This document shows, in pieces, positions 33,517-42,222 of a stretch of DNA of 42,792 nt; position 1 is the first letter of the stretch, and each line of letters begins with the position of its first letter. The translations under genes were made by a program, and so were the position numbers. The stretch covers positions 1-42,792 of the forward strand of contig JAHJNJ010000025.1 of assembly GCA_018820925.1 (NCBI GenBank), written 5' to 3'. The DNA comes from Gammaproteobacteria bacterium. GTDB lineage: Bacteria > Pseudomonadota > Gammaproteobacteria > Burkholderiales > Gallionellaceae. A model generated the notes under the pieces. The model saw only the letters and a program-made list of their open reading frames with translations, was not told where the DNA came from and did no database searches.

Positions 33517-34737
33517 CTACTGGAAGCGCAACGCATCTATGGGTTTGAGCATGGATGCTTTGCGCGCCGGATACCAGCCGAAGAAGATGCCGACTGCCGC
33601 CGCCACTCCGAAAGCCATCACGATGGAAATCACGGTAACGACCACGTCCAGTCCTGTGATCTTGCCCACTATCAAAGCACCACCTATCCCGACCAGCACG
33701 CCGATCAGGCAACCGATGACCGAGATGATAATGGCCTCCAGCAGGAATTGCAGCAGGATATCCCGGCCGCGCGCACCGATGGCCATCCTGATCCCGATCT
33801 CGCGGGTGCGTTCGGTCACCGACACCAGCATGATGTTCATGATGCCGATTCCGCCCACCAGCAGCGAGATCGAGGCGATGGCACCCAGCATCAGCGACAG
33901 CACCTGGGTGGTTTCCGCCGCGGTATTCGCCATCGCGGTCAGGTTGCGCACGGAAAAATCGTCGTCGCTCCCCTCGCGAATATGGTGGCGCTGACGCAAC
34001 AGTTCGTTCATCGCTTTTTCCGCTGCCGGCATTGCTTCGGCCGATGTCGCCTGAGCCATGATGAAACGTACCGTACCTTCAAACTGGCTGCCGAACAATT
34101 TGCGCTGTGCGGTGGTGACCGGCACCAGCACGGTGTCATCCTGATCGCGCCCGTCCAGGCTCTGTCCCTTGACTGCCAGCAGCCCGAGCACCAGGTAGGG
34201 GCTGTTCGAAATGCGTATGGTTTTACCCACCGGGTCATCGTTGCCAAACAGGTTTTCGGCCACCGTCTGTCCCAGCAGCGCCACGCGCGTGGCGGAACGT
34301 ACGTCCGAATCGGTGAAACCGGAGCCGCTGGCAATTTCCCAGTTGCGCACGGTCAGGTAGCCCGGCGTAGTACCGTACACACGCGTACTCCAGTTGTTGG
34401 GACCGTATACCAGTTGTGCGGTACCCGGCACGGCAGGCGCGACCGCATTCAGCTCCGGCAACTCCCGCAATGCATCGGCATCGTCCACGGTCAGTGTCGG
34501 TGCCGCGCCGCCGCCCATGCGCGCACCGCCGGAAGTGGTGGAGCCGGACAGGATGATGAACAGGTTGCTGCCCATCGACTCGATGGAATTTGCCACTTTC
34601 TGCTGCACGCCCTGACCGATGGCCAGCATCATGATCACTGCACCCACCCCGATGACCATGCCGAGCATGGTCAGGATGGTGCGCAAGCGGTTCGCCCACA
34701 TCGCCATCCAGGCTTCGCTGAGCATGGGGCCGATCAC
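33517..34737 (-). CDS. MacB-type ABC exporter permease (separate polypeptide)
   Basis: 406 residues. Membrane helix 1 (RTILTMLGMVIGVGAVIMML, about 19-38) precedes a large periplasmic MacB_PCD domain of about 230 residues. Three C-terminal helices of the FtsX family follow (MLGAIASISLLVGGIGIMNI; LLEAIIISVIGCLIGVLVGI; VVTVISIVMAFGVAAAVGIF). The conserved block SVTERTREIGIRMAIGARGRDI is present. MacB-type pumps use mechanotransmission to expel substrates from the periplasm through MacA and TolC. In E. coli the ATPase is fused to this part; here it is a separate gene whose stop overlaps this start by 4 bp. Confidence 0.92.
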   Translation of the reverse strand: MIGPMLSEAWMAMWANRLRTILTMLGMVIGVGAVIMMLAIGQGVQQKVANSIESMGSNLFIILSGSTTSGGARMGGGAAPTLTVDDADALRELPELNAVAPAVPGTAQLVYGPNNWSTRVYGTTPGYLTVRNWEIASGSGFTDSDVRSATRVALLGQTVAENLFGNDDPVGKTIRISNSPYLVLGLLAVKGQSLDGRDQDDTVLVPVTTAQRKLFGSQFEGTVRFIMAQATSAEAMPAAEKAMNELLRQRHHIREGSDDDFSVRNLTAMANTAAETTQVLSLMLGAIASISLLVGGIGIMNIMLVSVTERTREIGIRMAIGARGRDILLQFLLEAIIISVIGCLIGVLVGIGGALIVGKITGLDVVVTVISIVMAFGVAAAVGIFFGWYPARKASMLKPIDALRFQ

Positions 34738-35462
34738 GATGTCGCCTCCAGATGGTGCGCTGCGGCATGTTCGACGGCACCGTCGTAGACGATGATGCCG
34801 TCGGACAGGCGTATCAGGCGCTGTGCATACGCGGCGATGTCCGGCTCATGCGTGATGAGCACGACGGTAATGCCGTCGCGCCGGTTCAACTCGCTGAACA
34901 ACTCCATGATTTCCCGGCTGGTGTGCGTGTCAAGATTGCCGGTGGGCTCGTCTGCCAACAGCAGCTTGGGCTGGTTGACCAGCGCGCGCGCAATGGCCAC
35001 GCGCTGCTGCTGTCCGCCGGATATCTGGTTGGGACGCGAGCGGCTGTATTGTCCGAGACCGACTTTCTGCAGCATTTCATTGGCACGCACCAGGCGCTCT
35101 GCACGCGGAGAACCGCGATAGATCAGCGGCAAGGCTACATTGTCTTCCAGACTGGCGCGCGGCAACAGATTAAAACCCTGGAACACAAAGCCGATCACCT
35201 GATTGCGCAACAGCGCGAGCTCGTCCCGGCTTTGCTTGTTCACATCGCGGCCGTTGAGCAGATAGTTGCCGCTGGTCGCCACATCAAGGCAACCGAGTAT
35301 GTTCATCAAGGTGGACTTGCCGGAACCGGACGGGCCCATGATGGCAACGAATTCTCCCGGCATCACCGTGACCGACACGTCCTTGAGCACCGGCACCCTC
35401 CCGGCGTCGGTCACGTATTCCTTGTACAGCCGCTCGATATGGATGACGGAATCGGTGCTCAT
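34734..35462 (-). CDS. MacB-type ABC exporter ATPase
   Basis: 242 residues. Walker A is MGPSGSGKSTLMN, the signature is ISGGQQQRVAIARAL and Walker B is LLLADEPTGNLD, followed by VVLITHEPDIA, the LolD/MacB-type pattern. It lies between the adaptor gene (10 bp upstream) and the permease gene (4-bp overlap) and supplies ATP hydrolysis for the tripartite exporter. Confidence 0.94.
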   Translation of the reverse strand: MSTDSVIHIERLYKEYVTDAGRVPVLKDVSVTVMPGEFVAIMGPSGSGKSTLMNILGCLDVATSGNYLLNGRDVNKQSRDELALLRNQVIGFVFQGFNLLPRASLEDNVALPLIYRGSPRAERLVRANEMLQKVGLGQYSRSRPNQISGGQQQRVAIARALVNQPKLLLADEPTGNLDTHTSREIMELFSELNRRDGITVVLITHEPDIAAYAQRLIRLSDGIIVYDGAVEHAAAHHLEATS

Positions 35463-35472
35463 CGGATGTGCC

Positions 35473-36657
35473 CTAGAACAACCTCATGCCGGGACCGCGT
35501 TCTGATTTCGCGGATGACTGACTATCTGCAGTAATGACCGCATCCCCATCCTTGAGCTCTCCCTCCAGCACCTCGGTCATGCGGTTATCGGTGATGCCGA
35601 CGGAAATGCGCACCGCTTTGGGTTGCCCCTTCTCTAATACATACACGGTGCCCATCGGGGTTGAGTCGCCTTTAGTGCGCCCCTCACTTCCGGGCTTGCT
35701 GCCACCATTGCGTGCCTTGTCCTTGCCGGTATCGGCAGGATGGAAACGCAACGCGGCATTGGGCACCATCAATACATCCTTGCGCTGTGCGACCACGATG
35801 TTGACATACGCTGTCATGCCCGGCATCAGCGCCTTATCCTGGTTTTCCACCGACACCACCACGTCGTAGGTCACCACGTTCTGGGATGTGGTCGGGATCA
35901 GACGCACTTGAAACACCTTGCCGTGAAAAGTCCGGTTGGGATAGGCATCCACCCGGAACGTGGCCATCTGTCCGACGCGGATGTTGCCAATGTCCGCTTC
36001 GGCGTAACTGGTGTCGATTTGCATATGCGACAAGTCCTGCGCGATCTTGAACAGGACCGGCGATTGCAGGGAGGCGGCCACGGTCTGGCCCACATCTACC
36101 TCGCGCGAAGCCACCACGCCGGATACCGGCGAACGGATCACGGTGTTGTCCAGATTCCGCTTGTCACGCACCACCTGGGCCTGAGCAACGGCAAATTGCG
36201 CCTCGGCTGCTTTCAGCGCCTGCACCGCAACGTCCAGATCCTGTCGCGTCACGTATTCCTGCGCGAACAATTCGCGCGCGCGCGCTTCGTTGGCTTTGGC
36301 CAGATCCAGCGACGCCTGGGCACTGGCAAGGTTTGCCTCGCTTTGCTGCAACTGTGCCCGATTCAGCGTCGGATCCAGTTCCAGCAATATCTGGCCCGCT
36401 TTGACTTTGCCGTTGAAGTCGGCATACAGTTTTTTGACGATACCGGAAACCTGGCTGCCCACGCTCACCAGCACCACCGGATTCAGCGTACCGTTCGCCG
36501 CCACGCTTTGCGTGATCTCTCCGTGCTCCAGCGTGACTGTCGTATAGCGTCCCGCAGTCGAGGCCTGCTTCGGAACAAGCCACCAGATCAGCGTCCCGAT
36601 AACCAGCAGCGCTGCTGCCGCCATCCATATATTTTTCTTCGACATGTTTATGTGCAT
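35473..36657 (-). CDS. MacA-type periplasmic adaptor (membrane fusion protein)
   Basis: 394 residues from ATG 36657, with AGGAG seven bases upstream. An N-terminal membrane anchor (IWMAAAALLVIGTLIWWLVP, about 10-29) is followed by the biotinyl-lipoyl half-motif (VSVGSQVSGIVKKLYADFNG), a helical hairpin rich in Ala/Gln (residues about 105-175), and the second lipoyl half (SPVSGVVASREVDVGQTV). Beta-barrel and membrane-proximal domains follow, with a Lys/Gly-rich insert near 320-340 (KDKARNGGSKPGSEGRTKG). It links the MacB-like pump to the TolC-like channel encoded just upstream. The TolC-MacA-ATPase-permease order implies a single operon. Confidence 0.93.
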   Translation of the reverse strand: MHINMSKKNIWMAAAALLVIGTLIWWLVPKQASTAGRYTTVTLEHGEITQSVAANGTLNPVVLVSVGSQVSGIVKKLYADFNGKVKAGQILLELDPTLNRAQLQQSEANLASAQASLDLAKANEARARELFAQEYVTRQDLDVAVQALKAAEAQFAVAQAQVVRDKRNLDNTVIRSPVSGVVASREVDVGQTVAASLQSPVLFKIAQDLSHMQIDTSYAEADIGNIRVGQMATFRVDAYPNRTFHGKVFQVRLIPTTSQNVVTYDVVVSVENQDKALMPGMTAYVNIVVAQRKDVLMVPNAALRFHPADTGKDKARNGGSKPGSEGRTKGDSTPMGTVYVLEKGQPKAVRISVGITDNRMTEVLEGELKDGDAVITADSQSSAKSERGPGMRLF

Positions 36658-36701
36658 TGCAAAACTCCTGTTTGCGGCATGAAGGCGCCGCTATTCCCGA
36701 T

Positions 36702-38111
36702 TCAATTTCCGGCTTCCAGCCGCGTCAGATCAAGCTGCCCGATGGCTTGCGCCAGCGCCAGCCGGCTGGCCTGGAAGTTATACAGCGCAGCCACGCGCTG
36801 CTGCCGTGCGCTGGCCAGCGTGCTTTGCGCGTTCAGTACATCCACGATGGACATGTTCGCCACCCCGGCCTTGTAGCGCCCCAGCGTCATGCGCTCGGAT
36901 TGTTCCGCCGATACCACCAGATCGCTGGCTGCGATCAGCGACTGGCTGTTGGTCAGCAATGCCTGATAAGCCTTCCACACGTCCAGCGCAATCTGGTTGG
37001 CCAGCAGGTCGCGTGCCGCCACCTTGCCTTCCAGTTGATACTCGGCAGCACGGTTCTGGTAGGTATTGCGGGTTCCCGTGAACAAAGGGACGGTCAGCGT
37101 CACGCCGATACTGCTGCTGTTGCTATTGGGCGACCCGGATATGTTCCGGGTCCCGGTCGATGCGCCCAAAGTGACCGTGGGCAAGCCGGTCGAGCGGGTT
37201 GCCGTCAGTTGCGCTTCCGCGGCCTTGATCTGCGCCTCGGCAGCACGCAGGTCGGGGCGTTGCTGGCGCGCGTCCGCGATCAATTTCCCGATGTCTTGCT
37301 CAACGGCAGGATCGGGCATCGATTCCGGCAACGGCAGCAAGGAAAACGGCTGGCTGGCATCGAAGCCCATGGTATTGGCCAAAGTTCCCTGCGCGTTGCG
37401 CGCGTTGCCCTGTGCCGTGATCAGATTGAGCCGGGCCTGGGACAAGGCGGTCTGGGCCTGCAATTTATCTGCCGGCGTGGCCACGCCGGCCTTGTAACGC
37501 GCATCGGCGGCAGCAAGGCTTTCCTGGGCAGAAGCTGCGGCTACAATAAACGCTTCCACGCTGGCCCGTGCCGACAGCAAGGCGTAATAGGATTGCACCG
37601 CTGACAGGAAGTTGCTTTGCAGCGTCGCATCGCGCGTCGCATTCGCCGCCACCAGCAATTGTTTTGCGTTTTCCAGCGTGGCAGACCGCCCGCCGAAATC
37701 AAACAACAGGTAACTCGCGCTCAGGCTGGCACTTCGAGTATTGGAACGCGTGGTTGTCCCCGCAGAATTTGCAGTGCTGCGCGACGCATCCGCATGCGCC
37801 GACAAGCTCGGTAAATAGGCCGCCATGCCGACTCCGACATTCGCCGCCTGCGCGCGCGCATTGGCCCACAGCGAACGTGTCTGCGGGTTGTTGCACAAGG
37901 TCAGGTCGACCACGTCGGCCAGGGTCAAAGGTTTATTGATCTTGTCCCGTTCGCAACTACCGGAGTCTGCCGTTTGCGGGAAGGCGCCCGGCTCGACATA
38001 CTCCATGGCCGACAGCGGATCGCTGGCGGCACGGGCTGCCAACGGCATCAGTAGTGCCGGGTACAGTAACAACAGGAGAATAAACCGGTATCGAGTCACG
38101 TTATCAGGCAA
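36702..38111 (-). CDS. TolC-like outer membrane efflux channel
   Basis: 469 residues if the TTG at 38109-38111 is used; a GTG four codons on (38097-38099) is equally possible, and neither has a clear ribosome site. The signal peptide is YRFILLLLLYPALLMPLAARA. Two outer-membrane-efflux repeats follow: LTLADVVDLTLCNNPQTRSLWANAR and ASLSASYLLFDFGGR in the first, and QQRPDLRAAEAQIKAAEAQL and GVTLTVPLFTGTRNTYQNRA in the second. Long helices (AQGNARNAQGTLANTMGF) form the periplasmic tunnel. This is the export duct for the MacAB-like pump. An inverted repeat lies directly upstream. Confidence 0.92.
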   Translation of the reverse strand: MPDNVTRYRFILLLLLYPALLMPLAARAASDPLSAMEYVEPGAFPQTADSGSCERDKINKPLTLADVVDLTLCNNPQTRSLWANARAQAANVGVGMAAYLPSLSAHADASRSTANSAGTTTRSNTRSASLSASYLLFDFGGRSATLENAKQLLVAANATRDATLQSNFLSAVQSYYALLSARASVEAFIVAAASAQESLAAADARYKAGVATPADKLQAQTALSQARLNLITAQGNARNAQGTLANTMGFDASQPFSLLPLPESMPDPAVEQDIGKLIADARQQRPDLRAAEAQIKAAEAQLTATRSTGLPTVTLGASTGTRNISGSPNSNSSSIGVTLTVPLFTGTRNTYQNRAAEYQLEGKVAARDLLANQIALDVWKAYQALLTNSQSLIAASDLVVSAEQSERMTLGRYKAGVANMSIVDVLNAQSTLASARQQRVAALYNFQASRLALAQAIGQLDLTRLEAGN

Positions 38112-38117
38112 GTTGTT

Positions 38118-38145
38118 GTAGAGATTGTTTGTTCACAGTCTCTAC
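38118..38145. promoter_or_regulatory. Inverted repeat in the leader of the efflux operon
   Basis: GTAGAGA (38118-38124) and TCTCTAC (38139-38145) form a perfect 7-bp inverted repeat with a 14-nt spacer, 7 bp upstream of the TolC-like start. It could be a repressor site or a leader hairpin. No regulator gene is adjacent, so the role is open. Confidence 0.4.
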
Positions 38146-38243
38146 CCTATAACAAAAATTACGAAATGGGTGCTTTGATACAATTTCTTACAATACGGGC
38201 AGAGAAATCATCCTGATATATCCGTGACACGCCCGGTCAGGCT

Positions 38244-39476
38244 TCATTTGGCAACACGTTTGATGACGCGTCCCAACGTCAACCCTTGCACCAGGATCGA
38301 CCAGATCACTACGATATAGGTCACAAACAAAATCAGGTCTCTTTCAGGCGAGGGTGGCAACGACAGGGCCAGCGCGATCGAGATACCGCCTCTCAACCCA
38401 CCCCAACTCAGAATGCGAATGGCCCCCTTGGAGAACGTACGAAACCTTCTCAGCACCATGACAGGCAGGCCGACACTGACGAACCTTGCCAGCAAAACAA
38501 TTGCTATTGATGCAGCGCCCATTCCCAGATATCCCCACTTGAAACTGAGGATGATCATCTCGACCCCGATGAATACGAATAGCACCGCATTCAGCATCTC
38601 ATCCAGAAGTTCCCAGAAAGAATCCAGATGGTTGCGCGTACGCTCGCTCATCGCGAATTCACGCCCGTGATTTCCGATCAGCAGCCCGGCGATGACAATG
38701 GCGATCGGCGCCGACACATGCAGATTCTCAGCAAGTACATAACCGCCCGCCGCCAATGCAAGCGTCAGCATGACCTCGACCTGATAGTTATCCACGGAGC
38801 GCAGCAAGAGAAACGTGGTGTATCCCATGGCCAGTCCAAGCAGGATGCCGCCTCCGGCTTCCAGCAACAGGTACATCGCCACACCCGAGACGGTCGGCTG
38901 CGTACCCTCCACTGCGATCGCGAATATCGTCAGGAAAATGACCACGCCGACACCGTCGTTAAAGAGTGACTCGCCGACGATTTTGATTTCAAGACTTTTG
39001 GCTGCATTCGCCTGCTTCAACAGACCCATTACGGCAATGGGATCTGTCGGTGAAATGAGCGCCCCGAAGAGCAGCGCATAGATGAACGATATTTCGACAC
39101 CGATCAGGCGTCCGGCAAGCCAGAACAGGCCGCCGACCAGGAATGTGGATATCACAACCCCTGCGGTGGATAGCACGATGACCGGCCATTTCTGGCTTTT
39201 CAGGTCGGAGATGTCGACATGCAAGGCGCCTGCAAACAGCAGGAATGCCAGCATGCCGTGCAGCAAGACACTGGAGAAGTCGAAGGACGCGACGATCTGC
39301 GAAGCCTCTCTCAGGTCGATGACATGAATTTTTCCCAGCAGGATGAAAATGGCAGAAAGGATAATCCCGACAACCATCAGCCCCATCGTGGCAGGCAGTT
39401 TGATAAATCGATGATTCACATAATTTGCCAATGCCGAAAATACCAGCACCAGTGCAATCGTTTGAAATGTTGTCAT
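38244..39476 (-). CDS. CPA1-family Na+/H+ antiporter (NhaP-like)
   Basis: 410 residues from ATG 39474-39476, with GGAG upstream; the open frame to 39602 would run through the pnp terminator and is rejected. About twelve membrane helices are visible. The CPA1 hallmarks are ALLFGALISPTDPIAVMGLL (the TDP motif) and KIVGESLFNDGVGVVIF (the N-D ion-binding pair), plus HVSAPIAIVIAGLLIGNHGR and ILSWGGLRGGISIALALSLP. It exchanges Na+ (or K+) for protons at the inner membrane and supports pH and salt homeostasis. It stands alone, downstream of the pnp terminator. Confidence 0.93.
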   Translation of the reverse strand: MTTFQTIALVLVFSALANYVNHRFIKLPATMGLMVVGIILSAIFILLGKIHVIDLREASQIVASFDFSSVLLHGMLAFLLFAGALHVDISDLKSQKWPVIVLSTAGVVISTFLVGGLFWLAGRLIGVEISFIYALLFGALISPTDPIAVMGLLKQANAAKSLEIKIVGESLFNDGVGVVIFLTIFAIAVEGTQPTVSGVAMYLLLEAGGGILLGLAMGYTTFLLLRSVDNYQVEVMLTLALAAGGYVLAENLHVSAPIAIVIAGLLIGNHGREFAMSERTRNHLDSFWELLDEMLNAVLFVFIGVEMIILSFKWGYLGMGAASIAIVLLARFVSVGLPVMVLRRFRTFSKGAIRILSWGGLRGGISIALALSLPPSPERDLILFVTYIVVIWSILVQGLTLGRVIKRVAK

Positions 39477-39572
39477 ATATTTAATTCTCCATCGCATTAA
39501 ACGCGCGCCAAAGTGACAATTTACGAGTTCACTCAAAACTGTACACACTGCACAAAAATATCCCATCGAAAT

Positions 39573-39600
39573 GAACAGCCCCGCAAAAGCGGGGCTGTTC
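39573..39600 (-). terminator. Rho-independent-like terminator after pnp
   Basis: A perfect 12-bp stem (GAACAGCCCCGC/GCGGGGCTGTTC) with a 4-nt loop lies 64 bp past the pnp stop. On the minus strand it is followed by a weak T stretch (ATTTCG). The stem strength and position support termination of the rpsO-pnp transcript before the antiporter gene. Confidence 0.75.
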
Positions 39601-39663
39601 ACTATTCATCAACTTTTGCATCTACCCCATTTACAGGTGCAGAAGAAGCTGAAGGGCGCTACC

Positions 39664-41787
39664 TCATTGCTCAGCAGCAGGTGCAGTTGCCGAAGCTTCA
39701 GCAACCGGCACCAGCGCTTTCATGCTCAAACGCATGCGGCCCTTGTCATCCAGTTCCAGTACCTTGACCTTGACCACCTGGCCTTCTTTCAGGTGATCCG
39801 CAACGTTGGCAATGCGCTCATGCGAGATTTGCGAGATGTGCAACAGACCATCCTTGCCCGGCAGGATGTTGATCAGCGCGCCGAAGTCCAGCAGCTTGAC
39901 CACCGGGCCTTCGTACACCTTGCCGACTTCGACTTCGGCCACGATGTCCTCGATGCGTTTCTTGGCCAGTTCGCCGGCGTCGCCGTTCACGCAGGCGATG
40001 GTGATGTTGCCCTCGTCGTCGATATCGATGGTTGTGCCGGTTTCTTCGGTCAGCGCGCGGATCACCGCTCCGCCCTTGCCGATCACGTCGCGGATCTTCT
40101 CCGGATTGATCTTCATCTTGATCATGCGCGGCGCGAAATCGGAAACTTCCGGACGCACGGCCGGCATCGCCTCTTTCATGATGCCAAGGATATGCAGACG
40201 GCCTTCCTTGGCCTGGCTCAGCGCGACCTGCATGATTTCCTTGGTGATGCCGTTGATCTTGATGTCCATTTGCAGGGCAGTAATACCCTGGTCGGAACCG
40301 GCCACCTTGAAGTCCATGTCGCCCAGGTGATCTTCGTCGCCCAGAATGTCAGTCAGCACCGCAAAACGACCGCCGTCCTTGATCAGGCCCATGGCGATAC
40401 CTGCCACGTGTGTTTTCACCGGCACGCCCGCATCCATCAGCGACAGGCAACCGCCGCACACGGAAGCCATGGAACTGGAACCATTGGACTCGGTGATCTC
40501 GGATACCACGCGAATTGCATAGCCGCATTCTTCTTCGCTCGGCAGCACCGCAACCAGTGCACGCTTGGCCAGACGACCGTGGCCGATCTCGCGGCGCTTG
40601 GGCGTACCCACACGGCCGGTTTCACCGGTGGCGTACGGGGGGAAGTTGTAGTGCAGCATGAAGCGGTCGGTGTACTCGCCTTCCAGTGCATCGATTTTCT
40701 GTGAATCGCGCATGGACCCCAGCGTCGCAATCACCAGCGCCTGTGTCTCACCGCGCGTGAACAGCACCGAGCCATGGGCACGCGGCAACACGCCGGTACG
40801 GATGGTGATCGGGCGCACGGTGCGTGTATCGCGACCGTCGATGCGCGGTTCACCGCTCAGGATCTGGCCGCGCACGATCTTGGCTTCCAGGGCACCAAAC
40901 AATTCGCCGATCTGGTTGCTGGAGACGTTCTCGAATTCCGGTGTGGCCAGGGCTTCGAGGGTCTTGGCGCGAATCGCTTCGACTTGATGGGTACGCGCCT
41001 GTTTTTGGCGCACGGCATAAGCAGCCTTCAGGTCGTTCTCGGCCAAAGCGGAAATTTTGGCAATTAGCGCCTCGTTCTTGGCGGCAGGCGTCCAGTCCCA
41101 GTCGTCCTGGCCGACTTCATCCGCCATTTCATTGATCGCATTGATCACGGCCTGCATTTGCTCGTGGCCGAACACCACGGCACCCAGCATGATTTCTTCC
41201 GACAACTCATGTGCTTCGGATTCGACCATCAATACGGCTTTTGCTGTTCCCGCGACAACCAGATCCATCTGCGAGGTCACCAGTTCATCCTTGGTCGGAT
41301 TCAACAGGTATTGACCGTTGGCATAGCCCACGCGCGCAGCGCCGATGGGGCCATCGAAGGGAATGCCGGAGATCGCCAGCGCGGCGGACGCGCCGATCAT
41401 GGCCGGAATATCGGCATCAATTTGCGGATCGGACGACATCACGGTCGCCACGATTTGCACTTCGTTGTAGAAGCTTTCCGGAAACAGCGGACGCAGCGGA
41501 CGGTCGATCAAGCGCGAGGTCAGAATTTCCTTCTCGCTCGGACGGCCTTCGCGCTTGAAGAAACTGCCGGGGATTTTGCCTGCGGCATAAGTGCGTTCCT
41601 GGTAATCGACGGTCAGCGGAAAAAAGTCCTGATCGGGTTTGGCATCCTTGCGGCCCACCACGGTGACCAGCACCACGGTGTCGTCCAGGCTGACAATGAT
41701 GGCGCCGCTGGATTGGCGCGCGATCTCGCCGGTTTCCAGTGTCAATTGATGTTTGCCGTAGCTCAGGGTTTTTTTATAGTGACTCAA
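39664..41787 (-). CDS. pnp: Polyribonucleotide nucleotidyltransferase (PNPase)
   Basis: 707 residues from TTG (41785-41787), preceded by GGAGAGAG; an upstream in-frame TTG at 41802 is itself part of that ribosome site and is rejected. Two RNase PH domains ([31 protein letters not shown]) are separated by an all-helical linker. A KH domain ([20 protein letters not shown]) and an S1 domain ([20 protein letters not shown]) complete it. The C-terminal tail is Ala-rich. PNPase degrades RNA 3' to 5' phosphorolytically and is part of the degradosome. It follows rpsO on the same strand as in most bacteria. Confidence 0.97.
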   Translation of the reverse strand: MSHYKKTLSYGKHQLTLETGEIARQSSGAIIVSLDDTVVLVTVVGRKDAKPDQDFFPLTVDYQERTYAAGKIPGSFFKREGRPSEKEILTSRLIDRPLRPLFPESFYNEVQIVATVMSSDPQIDADIPAMIGASAALAISGIPFDGPIGAARVGYANGQYLLNPTKDELVTSQMDLVVAGTAKAVLMVESEAHELSEEIMLGAVVFGHEQMQAVINAINEMADEVGQDDWDWTPAAKNEALIAKISALAENDLKAAYAVRQKQARTHQVEAIRAKTLEALATPEFENVSSNQIGELFGALEAKIVRGQILSGEPRIDGRDTRTVRPITIRTGVLPRAHGSVLFTRGETQALVIATLGSMRDSQKIDALEGEYTDRFMLHYNFPPYATGETGRVGTPKRREIGHGRLAKRALVAVLPSEEECGYAIRVVSEITESNGSSSMASVCGGCLSLMDAGVPVKTHVAGIAMGLIKDGGRFAVLTDILGDEDHLGDMDFKVAGSDQGITALQMDIKINGITKEIMQVALSQAKEGRLHILGIMKEAMPAVRPEVSDFAPRMIKMKINPEKIRDVIGKGGAVIRALTEETGTTIDIDDEGNITIACVNGDAGELAKKRIEDIVAEVEVGKVYEGPVVKLLDFGALINILPGKDGLLHISQISHERIANVADHLKEGQVVKVKVLELDDKGRMRLSMKALVPVAEASATAPAAEQ

Positions 41788-41851
41788 GATAGCTCTCTCC
41801 AATGTAATTGCGTGACCGAGTGGTCGTTACCAGCGTGGCGAAATGACATCC

Positions 41852-41883
41852 AAAACGAAGCGGGCCGCATACGCGACCCGCTT
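41852..41883 (-). terminator. rpsO-pnp intergenic terminator/attenuator
   Basis: On the minus strand, AAGCGGGTCGC and GCGGCCCGCTT pair over 11 bp (one G-T) around a 4-nt loop, and CGTTTTG follows. It starts 13 bp past the rpsO stop. As in E. coli, it probably ends most rpsO transcripts while some read into pnp. Confidence 0.8.
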
Positions 41884-41895
41884 GTGTACTTTATA

Positions 41896-42165
41896 TTACT
41901 TGCGCAGTTCCAGACGCTGGATCAGTTCTTTGTAACCGGCTTCATTCTTGCTCTTCAGGTAGTCCAGCAGCTTGCGGCGGCGACTCACCAGGCGCAACAG
42001 GCCACGACGCGAGTGGTGATCCTTGTTATGTTCCTTGAAATGCTCGGTCAGATAGTTGATACGTGCCGTCATCAGGGCTACTTGAACTTCCGGCGAACCT
42101 GTATCGCCCTTGGCGCGCTGATAGTCAGTAACGATCTGCGATTTTTGTGCGGCGGTAATAGACAT
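41896..42165 (-). CDS. rpsO: 30S ribosomal protein S15
   Basis: 89 residues, the standard length, from ATG 42165 with GGAGAGAGAAG upstream. The sequence is canonical: [60 protein letters not shown]. It binds the central domain of 16S rRNA and helps nucleate the platform of the small subunit. It lies between truB and pnp, the conserved truB-rpsO-pnp order. Confidence 0.98.
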   Translation of the reverse strand: MSITAAQKSQIVTDYQRAKGDTGSPEVQVALMTARINYLTEHFKEHNKDHHSRRGLLRLVSRRRKLLDYLKSKNEAGYKELIQRLELRK

Positions 42166-42222
42166 TTAGACTTCTCTCTCCAATAAAAAGTGCGGCATTC
42201 TACCCCCGAATGGGGTGTCCGC

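Noticed and set aside
33295-34788. 497-codon plus-strand frame opposite the MacB-type permease and its neighbour
   Set aside because: It spans two convincing minus-strand genes and encodes a His/Gln/Arg-rich sequence without domains.
39571-40704. 377-codon plus-strand frame opposite pnp
   Set aside because: pnp is unmistakable on the minus strand. The plus-strand frame begins inside the pnp terminator hairpin and has no motif.
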